Shown here one piece after another: positions 50,906 through 62,068 of a stretch of DNA of 64,000 nucleotides (positions are counted from its first letter, which is position 1; each line of letters starts with the position of its first letter). Origin of the DNA: Prorocentrum cordatum (Eukaryota > Sar > Dinophyceae > Prorocentrales > Prorocentraceae); NCBI GenBank assembly GCA_963575745.1, contig CAUYUJ010009857.1, positions 419,752 through 483,751 on the forward strand, given 5' to 3'. Both the position numbers and the translations under genes were made by a program. The notes beneath the pieces were generated by a model. That model did no database searches. It saw nothing but the letters and a program-made list of their open reading frames with translations, and was not told where the DNA came from.

Positions 50906-53900
50906 ATGACCGTGTATGCAAGTTTGATTTTCTTCATATCATCCATATTTTGTGCGCGCGGCCTCGCGCGCCACTCCATATTAACACCATCAGTTGCTCC
51001 GTGGGAGCGCATGGATGGCGCGCCTCTCCACGGCCTGGCGGTTGTCCCTTTCCAGATCCCTGGCGCTGGAGTCCACGTGCCTGTCCATGCGAATAGTTCG
51101 TCCAGCCAGAATAAGAAACGGAGGTTGGACGAGACAAGCATCAGCCCGAGAATGCTTCAGGATATAGTTCAGATGTCGCCCGTGCCCTTCGTCCTTAGCC
51201 CGATCTACAAGCACGTGGACGCTTTCATCGGGGCAGTGCACACAAATGGCAAGTATGATGTTCCTCATGGCGATGCGGTGTATACGGTTGCCAAGCGCAT
51301 GTTCGACGATTCTGTGTCGTTTCAAATGATGACCAAAACGAGCGAGGCGGAGCTGGCAGGTTCATCTCGCATGAAGACGGTCAAGATCACCAGAAAGTTG
51401 GCGGAATTTGCAATTGTATATGACAGACTTCGCCGCCATAGCTTAGAGAAGTCTTTGGTATCCTGCGACAGGGTGAAGCCACTTTACTATATAGAGTGCG
51501 AGTTTTACGACGAGAGTCCGATGCCGTTCAAACTCAGAGATTGCAGTTTCAACAACCATATTGAGCTACTTCAGGACTTCGCTGCAGTGTTGAACCCCAA
51601 GTGCGTCAAGGATGGTGTCGTGATTCCTTCGGAGCTCCCAGCGTTCATCCAGCAAAGTCGCACTGAAGCGTCAATTGCCAAGATGCTCCAAGTTGATTCT
51701 CGATATGCATGCTTGTTGAAGGTAGAGAGCGGCGGTGCCAAGCGATACATCTTCGTGCATTCCTCTACCCTCAACCACTTGGTAGTAATTGATCGCAACA
51801 CGGGCGAGGCCACTCGCGGGGCCCTCAGATTGCTCTGGTCAGTGAGTTTGGCGCACAAGCTGCATGAACAACGGGTTCGTCTCGTCACGACCGACCAGGG
51901 TGGGGGTTGCATCAAGTGCGAACGTGTCATTGCAGAAAAAGACAGACAAGGCTGGCAGCACCTACACCTGCACTGCGAAGTTCACATCACCAGCTTGGTG
52001 CACAAGAACTCGTTCAAGCTTGTCACAGAGAATGTTACTGGGATGGTGAGGTGCGCGCTGTCACTCAAGCTGGCGGGACACATGGGTTCATTTCGACAAG
52101 TTCTTCGCGAGGTCATCGGGAGCATGATTCTGTTCAAAGTTGGAGCTCCTCCGCCAGAGGCAGTTTTCTACAGGAGGATGGCGCTCAGGCTGTTGAGCTC
52201 ATCGGGCTCGCTCGTCATCCAGAAGTTCGTTGCCTTGAACAAGTTTCCGAATGGCGATTGGAGGAATCGATCCAACGTGGAGGTGTATGTACCAGCGTTT
52301 CCTGACGGTGTCGACCTCGACGCGTACAAGGCGAAGTACAAGACATCAGTGACCGAAGGTTTGTTGTTCGTATTCGCGTCCTCTGCTTTTAAGCTGTACC
52401 CGCGGGACAAGTGGACGGGTGCAGACGCGTGCATCGATCAATTCTTGTCACAGGAGCTATGTCACGGGCTTCTGACTAAGGCGTGCCCCATCTGGGCGAA
52501 GAGCATGGGCGCGAAGGCTTCTAGCAATGCATCGGCGGCGATGCGCGCCGCCCCGCACGCCGAAGTACCGCTGCTCATGCTGCCCTCTGGCGATGGTGGA
52601 GACGGCGACGGCGAAGCTGGCGAGGGCGAAGGTGACCCTGCAACCGTCGGGGATGACAGTGGGGGTGCCGACGGAGATCGACGCGACGAGGACTTGCGCC
52701 AGCAGCCAGTGTGCCAGTTCAGGGCAGAGGAAAACGCGAAGGACAGGCAAGTCGGCATCAATTGGGTCTTGAGCAAGCCGATGACACCGCTTATCATCAT
52801 GAGGTTGACGATGGTTCCACTATCCGACATCATGGGCCGCCTTCTGGACCTGGGGAGTCCAAAATGGGAAAGGGAGCAGCGGGTTCGCGAGTTGGCCTCT
52901 GCATCGAATGCTGGACCTCTGGCTGGGAACATTACTACTGGCAGGGACTATCCAATTGTGGTCGCCGCCGAGGGGACGATAGAGGACAAGTTTTTCGAGA
53001 AGCTAGAAACGCTACTCACCCAACCTGCCATGTGGTCACTCGTTTTGGAGGAGGAGTGCACGGAGCAGACGAATGCGTTAGCGTTCAAGATGTTATCTCG
53101 CGCTGGGTGCTTGGTGGCAGAGCTCGTGCGGGAATTGCATCAGAAGTACCCCTACCGTTTGTTCTTGGTACTGCACCACCCGCACATGGCCGCGACGATC
53201 GAGTCGGAGAGCGAGTGCGTCCTCGGCAAGTTCACGAAGCAGTTCCTGCAAGACAACCCCGACCTCAGCGCAGACGACGCCAGGATGCGCCTGCTGTCGA
53301 TCGCTGCCATGGCGAAGCTGGATATCTCCCACATCGAAGCCCTCCACGCCAGCATTCGGCGCCTCGTGGTCGCTGCGAGCCACCAGACCCACACCATAGA
53401 GATCGCTGCCGCCTCGGCGGAGTGGGTTGCCTCCCGCTGCAGGTCGCGGGCGAAAAACTCTGCAGGCCTTACTCGGACGACCTTCGTGGACGCAGACAGC
53501 GCAGAGCCAGCGGAGGACGATGAGCCTCGCAAGCCTCGGGGGGGCGGCGGCGCCTGGAGAGCTTTCGTTGCCATGGGCGAGCCTGGGGTTTTCAAGGATT
53601 TCGCGCAGCTGGCGGTGCAATACCGACAACTCGACGCCGACCAGAAGGAGAAGTACATCACGGCTGGACGCGCTGCGACGGCCGCGCACCGAGAGCATCC
53701 AGATGTCAGCTCATTCGGGAACAACTCGAAGCAAGAGGCACGACTGATTGCCGCAGAGCGTCGGGCCCAACTCACACTTCAATTGGGCAGCCTTGCGAGT
53801 AGCGAGGGCCCGTCGATGGAGGTTGTTGCAGCGAACCAGATCGTCGCCACGCAGGTTGACAACGCATCTGCGCTGGCTGCTGCTAGATCCGCAACGTACA

Positions 53901-54580
53901 ACATTGGCAGGATGAAGGCCAAGGACTGCAGGGATAAGGTCTCCAAGTTGAAAACCTTCGCGGTGGACGAGGCAGCTCTTCGACTCGCTGTCGGCGACGT
54001 CCCTCCTCTCGCAGCTGTCGCTGAAGATCTTCAGCGCCTACCTGAGCGAGCGTGCTCCGACCTGGAGTTCGTCCCCGACATCGGCTCGACGGCTGCGAAG
54101 GCCACCTACGCGTCGCAGACGACGCGAAGTTCGGGAGGCACCTCGAATACGGCAGCTCTGACGGCGAGTTGGTACCGTCGTCACAACATCGTGTGCCATG
54201 ACGATTGCGAGAGGATTGCAGACCAGCCGAAGGACTTCAACAAGCAGATGCGTTGCTGGAAGTTCGGGCGGTGTATTTGCAACGGCGAGGGCAAGAAGCT
54301 CTACTCTATTCGCAATGCACTGCTACGCGTGATGAAGAAGGCTTTTCCGCGCAAGTCGACACAGTTTCCTTTACTGGTGAATGGGAGTATCTTCGCGGCG
54401 ATCTTTCCGCCTCTACCTGCCGATCTAGTCGAGCTCGGCGCGGAGCGAGATTGGTTGGAAACCGATGAGTTGCTCGTGGTCCACGTGGGCGTCCTGTACC
54501 TGAAGCCCTACAGGCCGACGTACCACAAGATGCGCCTGGAGCGGGTTCGCGATGACGGCATTTGGGACTTGCAGGCTTGA
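50906..54580 (+). CDS. Intact 1,224-codon ORF: transposase-like core with HMG-box-like segment
   Basis: An uninterrupted ORF, the longest credible one here. The first 25 residues are hydrophobic (SLIFFISSIF), but a nuclear-type NKKRRLDE follows at ~70, so Met36 (MDGAPLHG) is a plausible alternative start. Residues ~80-320 are alpha/beta. At 325-360 come VRLVTTDQGGG (Asp330) and HLHCEVHI (Cys357-x2-His360), then CALSLKLAGHMGSFRQVL. An Asp followed by CxxH is the hallmark spacing of several DDE transposase families (hAT, Mutator and relatives), so an RNase-H-fold transposase origin is possible; I cannot place the final acidic residue with certainty. An acidic linker lies at ~560-600. Residues ~878-926 (GGGAWRAFVAMGE to ADQKEKYITAGRAATAAH) resemble an HMG box. 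The C terminus has CHDDCERIADQPKDFNKQMRC and CWKFGRCIC. From memory this is an expanded dinoflagellate family without assigned function. Confidence 0.75.
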   Translation: MTVYASLIFFISSIFCARGLARHSILTPSVAPWERMDGAPLHGLAVVPFQIPGAGVHVPVHANSSSSQNKKRRLDETSISPRMLQDIVQMSPVPFVLSPIYKHVDAFIGAVHTNGKYDVPHGDAVYTVAKRMFDDSVSFQMMTKTSEAELAGSSRMKTVKITRKLAEFAIVYDRLRRHSLEKSLVSCDRVKPLYYIECEFYDESPMPFKLRDCSFNNHIELLQDFAAVLNPKCVKDGVVIPSELPAFIQQSRTEASIAKMLQVDSRYACLLKVESGGAKRYIFVHSSTLNHLVVIDRNTGEATRGALRLLWSVSLAHKLHEQRVRLVTTDQGGGCIKCERVIAEKDRQGWQHLHLHCEVHITSLVHKNSFKLVTENVTGMVRCALSLKLAGHMGSFRQVLREVIGSMILFKVGAPPPEAVFYRRMALRLLSSSGSLVIQKFVALNKFPNGDWRNRSNVEVYVPAFPDGVDLDAYKAKYKTSVTEGLLFVFASSAFKLYPRDKWTGADACIDQFLSQELCHGLLTKACPIWAKSMGAKASSNASAAMRAAPHAEVPLLMLPSGDGGDGDGEAGEGEGDPATVGDDSGGADGDRRDEDLRQQPVCQFRAEENAKDRQVGINWVLSKPMTPLIIMRLTMVPLSDIMGRLLDLGSPKWEREQRVRELASASNAGPLAGNITTGRDYPIVVAAEGTIEDKFFEKLETLLTQPAMWSLVLEEECTEQTNALAFKMLSRAGCLVAELVRELHQKYPYRLFLVLHHPHMAATIESESECVLGKFTKQFLQDNPDLSADDARMRLLSIAAMAKLDISHIEALHASIRRLVVAASHQTHTIEIAAASAEWVASRCRSRAKNSAGLTRTTFVDADSAEPAEDDEPRKPRGGGGAWRAFVAMGEPGVFKDFAQLAVQYRQLDADQKEKYITAGRAATAAHREHPDVSSFGNNSKQEARLIAAERRAQLTLQLGSLASSEGPSMEVVAANQIVATQVDNASALAAARSATYNIGRMKAKDCRDKVSKLKTFAVDEAALRLAVGDVPPLAAVAEDLQRLPERACSDLEFVPDIGSTAAKATYASQTTRSSGGTSNTAALTASWYRRHNIVCHDDCERIADQPKDFNKQMRCWKFGRCICNGEGKKLYSIRNALLRVMKKAFPRKSTQFPLLVNGSIFAAIFPPLPADLVELGAERDWLETDELLVVHVGVLYLKPYRPTYHKMRLERVRDDGIWDLQA

Positions 54581-55120
54581 GGGAAGGGTGCTTAAAGCGC
54601 AAGCTTGAGCCTCGGATGAGGTCGACGAGGGCAAGGAGGGGGATGAGGGGCGGGACAAGGGATGAACGGCGGGGGGAGATGGCGGAGGTCGTTGAGGTGG
54701 CGAGGGGAAATGGAGGAAGGGGGAGAAGGGGTGAGCGTGGAGGGGGCGGGGAGAATGGTTTGTGGAAGGGGAGGGCGAGATGGGACGAGGACACGGCGGG
54801 GGAGAATAGCTGGGGTGGGGAGGGGCGATGCCTTGCCAGTCCCTTTCGAGCTACCCCCTGCCCGTCCCCTTTGAGCTACCCCCGCTACCCCTGCCCATCC
54901 TGGGGGATGCCTTTACAGTTTCTGGGGTGCGCGGTACGTGGGCCATCCCATCCATTGTTGTTCAGGGTCTCTCTGTGCCCATGCGACGTCTTCGGTTTTG
55001 CGTGGGGGGGCATGCTGTTGTAACTAACTGTATGCATGTGTATATATATATATATATATGTATGCATGTATGCCTGTATGTATGTACGGCGGCCTACGGC
55101 CTATCCCGCCACAGTTAAAG
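54581..55120. other. No gene; G/A-rich then TA/TATG microsatellite
   Basis: GGGGAGGG-type words at 54640-54830, and a TATATA/TATG tract at 55038-55085. Confidence 0.5.
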
Positions 55121-55123
55121 GTT

Positions 55124-55720
55124 TCCTGAGTGTTCGTCGGGACATCGCGGGATGCCTCTCGGATGCATCTTGGAGGAAGTGTTGAGGCTCATCGGAAGCC
55201 ATCTGGGGGCTTCAATGGGGTTGCCCTTGCGCTTCTCGGGAGGGGGGTCTTAGACGCCTCTCGGGGCTCAGTGGGGGAAGGGGGCAGGGCCTTTCGGGCG
55301 AAGAGCTCGAGTTGTAGGTTTGCGAGTCCCTTCCTGATGTCTTCTTGGGGCTCTCCTGGGCCGCCCTGGGCGCCTCTCGGGCCGTTGCGGGGTCAGTTTG
55401 GGCCGTGTCGGCGCTTTCTGAGGGCCCCCTTTGCTGGGCCGTCTCGGGGCGGCCTCGGGGCCCCAGTGGGGTCGTCCTCAAGCATCGAAAACCCGAAGAG
55501 GCGGCAACGTGGAACTCCTTGGACGCATTAGGAACATCATTGGTTGTTGTGGTTTAGGCCCTCTGGGGGTCACTTGGAGCGCCCTTGGTGCTGCTTAGGA
55601 GCCTCCTGGCCGTATTGGGGCCATCTTGGGCGTCTTGGGGCGCATTTAAGGCATCGCGGGCGCTGCTTTGGCCCCTCAGGGCCCGCTTTGGGGGGGGGTG
55701 GGGGCTCCTCGCAAATGCAG
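55124..55720 (+). repeat. CTTGG element
   Basis: Head GTTCGTCGGGACATCGCGGG, then CTTGG words diverged towards CTCGGG, A-rich spacer at 55480-55510 (CGAAAACCCGAAGAGGCGGC), and a G-rich end at 55690. Confidence 0.65.
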
Positions 55721-55747
55721 ACTTACGCGGGGCAGCCCGAGACGCCA

Positions 55748-58317
55748 TGGCCCATTGCCCATTGCCCGTTGCCCATTGCGCATTGCGCATTGCCCATCGC
55801 CAATCGCCCATTGCCCATTGCCCATTGCCCATTGCCCATTGCCCACTGCCCACTGCCCACTGCCCATTGCCCATTGCCCATTGCCCATTGCCCATCTCCC
55901 ATTGCCCATTGCCCATTGCCCATTGCCGATTGCCCATTGCCCATTGCACATTGCCCATTGCCCATTGCCAATTGCCCGTTGCCCATTGCCCATTGCCCAT
56001 TGCCCATTGCCCATTGTCCATTGTCCATTGCTCATTGCCAATTGCCAATTGCCCATTGCCCAGTGCCCATTGCCCACTGCCAACTGCCCACTGCCCATTG
56101 CAAACTGCCCATTGCCCATTGCCCATTGCCCATTGCCCATTGCCATTGCACATTGCACATTGCCCATTGCCCATTGCCCATTGCCCATTGCCCATTGCCC
56201 ATTGCCCATTGCCCATTGCCCATTGCCCATTGCCATTGCCCATTGCCCATTGCCCATTGCCCATTGCCCATTGCCCAGTGCCCAGTGCCCAGTGCCCAGT
56301 GCCCAGTGCCCAGTGCCCAGTGCCCAGTGCCCAGTGCCCAGTGCCAAGTGTTCAGTGCCCAGTGCCCAGTGCCCAGCGCCCAGTGCCCATTGCCCAGTGC
56401 CCATTGCCCATTGCCCATTGCCCATTGCCCATTGCCCACTGCCCATTGCACACTCCCAATATTGCACACTCCCCATTGCCCATTCCCCATTGCCCATTGC
56501 CCATTGCCCATTGCCCATGGCCCCTTGTCCATTGCACACTCCCCATTGCCCATTGCCCATTGCCCATTCCCCACTGCCCATTGCCCATTGCCCACTGCCC
56601 GTTGCCCATGGCCCATGGCTCATGGCTCATTGCCCATTGCCCATTGCCCATGGCCCATTGCCCATTGCCCATTGCCCATGGCCCATGGCCCATGGCCCAT
56701 GGCCTATGGCCCATTGCCCATCGCCCATCGCACATCGCCCATCGCCCATTGCCCATTGCCCATTGCCCATTGCCCATTGCTCATTGCCCCATTGCCCCAT
56801 TGCCCATTGCCCATTGCCCATTGCCCATTGCCCATTGCCCATTGCCCATTGCCCATTGCCCATCGCCCATTGCCCATTGCCCATTGCATTGCACATTGCT
56901 CAGTGCCCATTGCCCATTGCACATTGCCCATTGCCCATTGCCCATTGCCCATTGCCCATTGCCCATTGCCCATTGCCCACTGCCCATTGCCCATTGCCCA
57001 TTGCCCATTGCCCATTACCCATTGCACATTGCACATTGCACATTGCACATTGCCCATTGCCCATTGCCCATTGCCCACTGCCCATTGCCCATTGCCCATT
57101 GCCCATTGCCCATTGCCCATTGCTCATTGCCCCTTGCCCATTGCCCATTGCCCATTGCTCATTGCCCATTGCCCATTGCCCATTGCCCATTGCCCACTGC
57201 CCACTGCCCACTGCCCACTGCCCACTGCCCACTGCCCACTGCCCACTGCCCACTGCCCATTGCCCATTGCCCATTGCACATTGCCCGTTGCCCATTGCAC
57301 ACTGCCCATTGCCCATTGCCCATTGCCCATTGCCATTGCCCATTGCCCATAGCCCATTGCCCATGGCCCATTGCCCATTGCCCATTGCCCATTGCCCATT
57401 GCCCATTGCCCATTGCCCAGTCCCCAGTCCCCAGGACCCAGTGCCCAGTGCCCAGTGCCCAGTGCCCAGTGTGCCCAGTGCCCCCAGTGCCCAGTGCCCA
57501 GTGCCCAGTGCCCAGTGCCCAGTGCCCCAGTGCCCAGTGCCCAGTGCCCAGTGCCCAGTGCCCAGCGCCCAGCGCCCAGTGCCCAGTGCCCAGTGCCCAT
57601 TGCCCATTGCCCATTGCCCATTGCCCATTGCCCATTGCCCATGGCCCATGGCCCCTTGCCCATTGCACACTCCCCATTGCCCATTGCCCATTGCCCATTC
57701 CCCATTGCCCATTGCCCATTGCCCATAGTCCATAGCCCATAGCCCATTGCCCATGGCCCATGGCCCATGGCCCATGGCCCATGGCCCATGGCCCATGGCC
57801 CATGGCCTATTGCCCATTGCCCATTGCCCATTGCACATCGCCCATCGCCCATCGCCCATTGCCCATTGCCAATTGCCCATTGCCTATTGCCCATTGCCCA
57901 TTGCCCATTGCCCATTGCCCATTGCTCAGTGCCCATTGCCCATTGCCCATTGCCCATTGCCCATTGCCCATTGCCTATTGCCTATTGCCCATTGCCCATT
58001 GCCCATTGCCCATTGCCCATTGCCCATTGCCCGTTGCCCATTGCCCGTTGCCCGTTGCACGTTGCCCGTTGCCCGTTGCCCATGGCCCATGGCCCATGGC
58101 CCATGGCCCATGGCCCATGGCACATTGCCCAGTGCCCAGTGCCCAGTGCCCAGTGCCCAGTGCCAAGTGCCCAGTGCCCAGTGCCAAGTGCCCAGTGCCC
58201 AGTGCCAAGTGCCCAGTGCCCAGTGCCCAGTGCCCATTGCCCATTGCCCATTGCCCATTGCCCATTGCCCATTGCCCATTGCCCATTGCGCATTGCCCAT
58301 TGCCCGTAGCGAGGAAG
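55748..58317 (+). repeat. Heptanucleotide satellite CCCATTG, 2.57 kb
   Basis: About 365 units of a 7-bp repeat, mostly CCCATTG, with homogeneous blocks of CCCAGTG (about 56274-56395, 57415-57600, 58127-58232), CCCACTG (57190-57258) and CCCATGG (56660-56705, 57745-57810, 58078-58125). Seven bases times three gives a 7-residue peptide period in every frame, so ORFs of up to 716 codons appear on both strands; none is evidence of a gene. Confidence 0.95.
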
Positions 58318-58607
58318 CTGTGCATTTTTCAGTGGGGCGCTTCAATTTCCGAGAGTACGCTCCTGCGGCATGCGGCGGCATTTCCCCCGATGTCGTGAGA
58401 TCTCGCCCGCAATTAGGAGAATTTGGGCACCGTGCCACCGCGCATTTAATGTAATCGCGTTATTCTGCGTCGACCACTATGCGACCTTTTAGGCAAGCCA
58501 GCAAATCAATGCTGCGCGCGCATTCCCCCCCCCCCGTCCCATCCCCCCTCCACGAATGCCTCGTCTGTGTGCGTACATGTAATTTTACATTCATATATGA
58601 GTACACC

Positions 58608-58639
<32 letters not shown>

Positions 58640-58914
58640 CATCTATATATATATAAATATGTATATATCGTATCCGATATAGCGGGGAGGCAGGGTGGAC
58701 GTCGTGCGAAGGGGTGATTGATGGGCCACGGGTTGGTTTAAACCGGTGCCGCGCGGCGGCTTTTCGCCGGGGGAATTCTTTTGTTTTGGTCGCCCACCAA
58801 GGGAAAAATTACGCTACCGAGGAACCCCACATACTTATATTATGGCTGGAGTGATGAGAGCTGAAGTGAAGCATGTGAGAATGAAATTGGTGGCCGTTGC
58901 CCCGCCGATACCGC
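58318..58914. other. No recognised gene; TA microsatellite at 58605-58665
   Basis: Unique sequence with a TATATA/TATACA tract. Nothing else is supported. Confidence 0.5.
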
Positions 58915-61085
58915 TGTGCCCTGGACGACCGTCACGGATAGCGGCCGCGGTGAGAGATCACCCCCTGCGCACCCCTTATGGTGTCGATCGAGAATATGCC
59001 ATGCCTGCTGCGCCCTGGACGACCGTCACGGATAGCGGCCGCGGTGAGAGACCACCCCCTGCGCAATCCCTGTGGTGTCGAGAATATGCCATGCCTGCTG
59101 TGCCCTGGACGACCGTCACCGATAGCGGCCGCGGTGAGAGACCACCCGCTGCGCACCCCCTAAGGTGTCGAGAATATGCCATGCTTGCTGTGCCCTGGAC
59201 AGCCGTCACGGATAGCGGCCGCGGTGAGAGACCACCCCCTGCGCACCCCCTATGGTGTCGAGAATATGCCATGCCTGCTGTGCCCTGGACGACCGTCACG
59301 GATAGCGGCCGCGGTGAGAGACCACCCCCTGCGCACCCCCTATGGTGTCGAGAATATGCCATGCCTGCTGTGCCCTGGACGACCGTCACGGATAGCGGCC
59401 GCGGTGAGAGACCACCCCCTGCGCACCCCCTATGGTGTCGAGAATCTGCCATGCCTGCTGTGCCCTGGACGACCGTCACGGATAGCGGCCGCGCTGAGAG
59501 ACCACCCCCTGCGCACCCCCTATGGTGTCGAGAATATGCCATGCCTGCTGTGCCCTGGACGACCGTCACGGATAGCGGCCGCGGTGAGAGACCACCCCTT
59601 GCGCACCCCCTATGTGTCGAGAATATGCCGTGCCTGCTGTGCCTGGACGACCGTCACGGATAGCGGCCGCGCTCAGGGACCACCCCCTGGCGCACCCCCT
59701 CTGGTGTCGAGAAAGTGCCACGCCTGCTGTGCCTGGACGACCGTCACGGATACGGCCGCGCTCAGGACCACCCCCTGCGCACCCCTTGGTGTCGAAAAGT
59801 GCCAACGCCTGCTGTGCTGGACGAACCGTCACGGAATAGCGGCCCAGCGCTAGGGACCACCCCTGCGCACCCCGTATGGTGTCGAGAAAGTGCCACGCCT
59901 GGACGACCGTCACGGATAGCGGCCGCGCTCAGGGACCACCCCCTGCGCACCCCCCATGGTGTCGAGAAAATGCCACGCCTGCTGTGCCTGGACGACCGTC
60001 ACGGATAGCGGCCGCGCTCAGGGACCACCCCCTGCGCATCCCCCATGATGTCGAAAAAGTGCCACGCCTGCTGTGCCTGGACGACCGTCACGGATAGCGG
60101 CCGCGCTCAGGGACCACCCCCTGCGCACCCCCATGGTGTCGAGAAAGTGCCACGCCTGCTGTGCCTGGACGACCGTCACGGATAGCGGCCGCGCTCAGGG
60201 ACCACCCCCTGCGCATCCCCCATGGTGTCGAGAAAGTGCCACGCCTGCTGTGCCTGGACGACCGTCACGGATAGCGGCCGCGCTCAGGGACCACCCCCTG
60301 CGCACCCCCTATGGTGTCGAGAAAATGCCACGCCTGCTGTGCCTGGACGACCGTCACGGATAGCGGCCGCGCTCAGTGACCACCCCCTGCGCACCCCCTA
60401 TGGTGTCGAGAAAGTGCCACGCCTGCTGTGCCTGGACGACCGTCACGGATAGCGGCCGCGCTCAGGGACCACCCCCTGCGCACCCCCGATGGTGTCGAGA
60501 AATTGCCACGCCTGCTGTGCCTGGACGACCGTCACGGATAGCGGCCGCGCTCAGGGACCACCCCCTGCGCATCCCCCATGGTGTCGAGAAAATGCCACGC
60601 CTGCTGTGCCTGGACGACCGTCACGGATAGCGGCCGCGCTCAGGGACCACCCCCTGCGCATCCCCCATGGTGTCGAGAAAGTGCCACGCCCCCCTTGTGG
60701 GGGGAGCCCCCTGTGACTTGGACGACCCGTCACGGAAATAGCGGCCGCGCTCAGGGACCACCCCCTGCGCACCCCCTATGGTGTCGAGAAAGTGCCACGC
60801 CTGCCTTGCCCTGGACGACCGTCTCGGATAGCGGCCGCGCTCAGGGACCACCCCTCTGCGCACCCCCTATGGTGTCGAGAAAGTGCCACGCCTGCTATGC
60901 CCTGGACGACCGTCTCGGATAGCGGCCGCGCTCAGGGACCACCCCCTGCGCACCCCCTATGGAATCGAGAAAGTGCCACGCCTACTTTGCCCTGGACGAC
61001 CGTCTCGGATAGCGGCCGCGCTCAGAAGACCACCCCCTCTGCCACACCCCGCACCCGCGCTCAAGGGACCACCCCCTGCGCACTT
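58915..61085 (+). repeat. Tandem array of ~90-bp units, about 24 copies
   Basis: Each unit has CTGGACGACCGTCACGGATA, then GCGGCCGC (a NotI site), then CACCCCCTGCGCA and GGTGTCGA. Units 1-8 (58915-59630) are 90 bp with GGTGAGAGACCAC and AATATGCCATGCC. Later units are mostly 89 bp with GCTCAGGGACCAC and AAGTGCCACGCC. The switch is sharp at about 59640. The 90-bp units keep frame and give spurious ORFs. Confidence 0.95.
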
Positions 61086-61118
61086 ACCCTGTAAGTTACG
61101 AGAAAGTGGCCACACACG

Positions 61119-61215
61119 GTGGTGTTTTGGTGTAGTGTGGTGGTGTGGTGTGGTGTGGTGTGGTGTGGCGTGGTGTGGTGTGGTGCGATGTGGTGTGGTT
61201 GGTGTGGTGTGTGTA
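61119..61215 (+). repeat. GTGTG pentanucleotide tract
   Basis: TGGTG/TGTGG words repeated about 18 times. Confidence 0.85.
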
Positions 61216-61291
61216 CGAGCGAGAAGGAGGAGGTGAGGTGGAAACGCGGGTGTGACGCGGGTGTAGAGAAAATCCGAACCCCACTTAGAAT

Positions 61292-61711
61292 GTGGGGAAA
61301 AACGCGTTTTCCTTTGCGTCGCCCCCCTCCCCGAAGGCTGAGAGCACGTACATGGTCGAGCGCCAGGTCGCGGAGTTTCTGGGGACCGAGAGGACGTATC
61401 ATTGCCAGTTTCTCCAGCTGCTGGAGCGGGAGCGGCGCGTGGGCGAGTTGGACCCGCAGTGCGTGTCGGCCAAGATGTTGCCAGATGGGCACGAGTTACT
61501 CCTGTGGAAGCCCACTCGACGTAGGCCTGCTCCGCCGTTGCTGGACGGCGACGGCGACGACGACCCCAATGAGTCCGAGCCGTCCGAGGGCGCTGGCGAG
61601 GATGAGCAGGGCGAGGGTGAAGAGGAGCTTGTCTTGACTTTATTCGGGCGCAAAGACTTCGGGCGGGGCACGCACGGCCACGATGCGACGCGATTTACGG
61701 GCAGACCGTAA
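61292..61711 (+). CDS. Small acidic protein, function unknown
   Basis: 139 codons, complete with ATG and stop. The sequence is balanced and protein-like: YMVERQVAEFLGTERTYHC, FLQLLERERRVGELDPQC and LPDGHELLLWKP, then an Asp/Glu-rich tail (DGDGDDDPNESEPSEG) and LVLTLFGRKDFGRG. No family is recognised. It is followed at 360 bp by another acidic ORF in the same direction, so both may come from one element or gene. An alternative start is the Met at 61352. Confidence 0.5.
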   Translation: MGKNAFSFASPPSPKAESTYMVERQVAEFLGTERTYHCQFLQLLERERRVGELDPQCVSAKMLPDGHELLLWKPTRRRPAPPLLDGDGDDDPNESEPSEGAGEDEQGEGEEELVLTLFGRKDFGRGTHGHDATRFTGRP

Positions 61712-62068
61712 CAACACACTACGAGTAGGCCGCACGAGCGAACCCAGCGACACAACACTAGGACCTAGGAGTCTGACGCGCACAAAGACAACTGAGCGAC
61801 ACACCGCACAGGGTACACGTTATTGGAGGGCGGGGAGAGGGGGCATATAAACGGGCATCGTTTATGGGGCGTGCCAGGGGGGCCCACTACACTACGGCGA
61901 ATGTCAGCTTCAACGTCTTACCCATCCCATGCCCCCTCCACGCAGCGCATTGCTGCATTGCCCCTGTCTGGTCCCCCCCCCGCTGCATCGCTAGATCGGC
62001 CCTCTTGTCGTCTCCGTGGCTGGCCGCGGCGATGACGGGGGAAGCTCTGACCTCGCGAGACGTTTGGG
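61712..62068. other. Spacer between two small ORFs; no gene seen
   Basis: Contains a CATATAAA sequence at 61845. No protein-like frame. Confidence 0.4.

Noticed and set aside
55748-58317. True telomere
   Set aside because: The unit is CAATGGG, not TTTAGGG, and it is internal with coding sequence on both sides.
55544-58454. ORFs of several hundred codons on both strands
   Set aside because: They are the 7-residue periodic translation of the heptamer satellite, open in all frames because 21 bp contain no stop.
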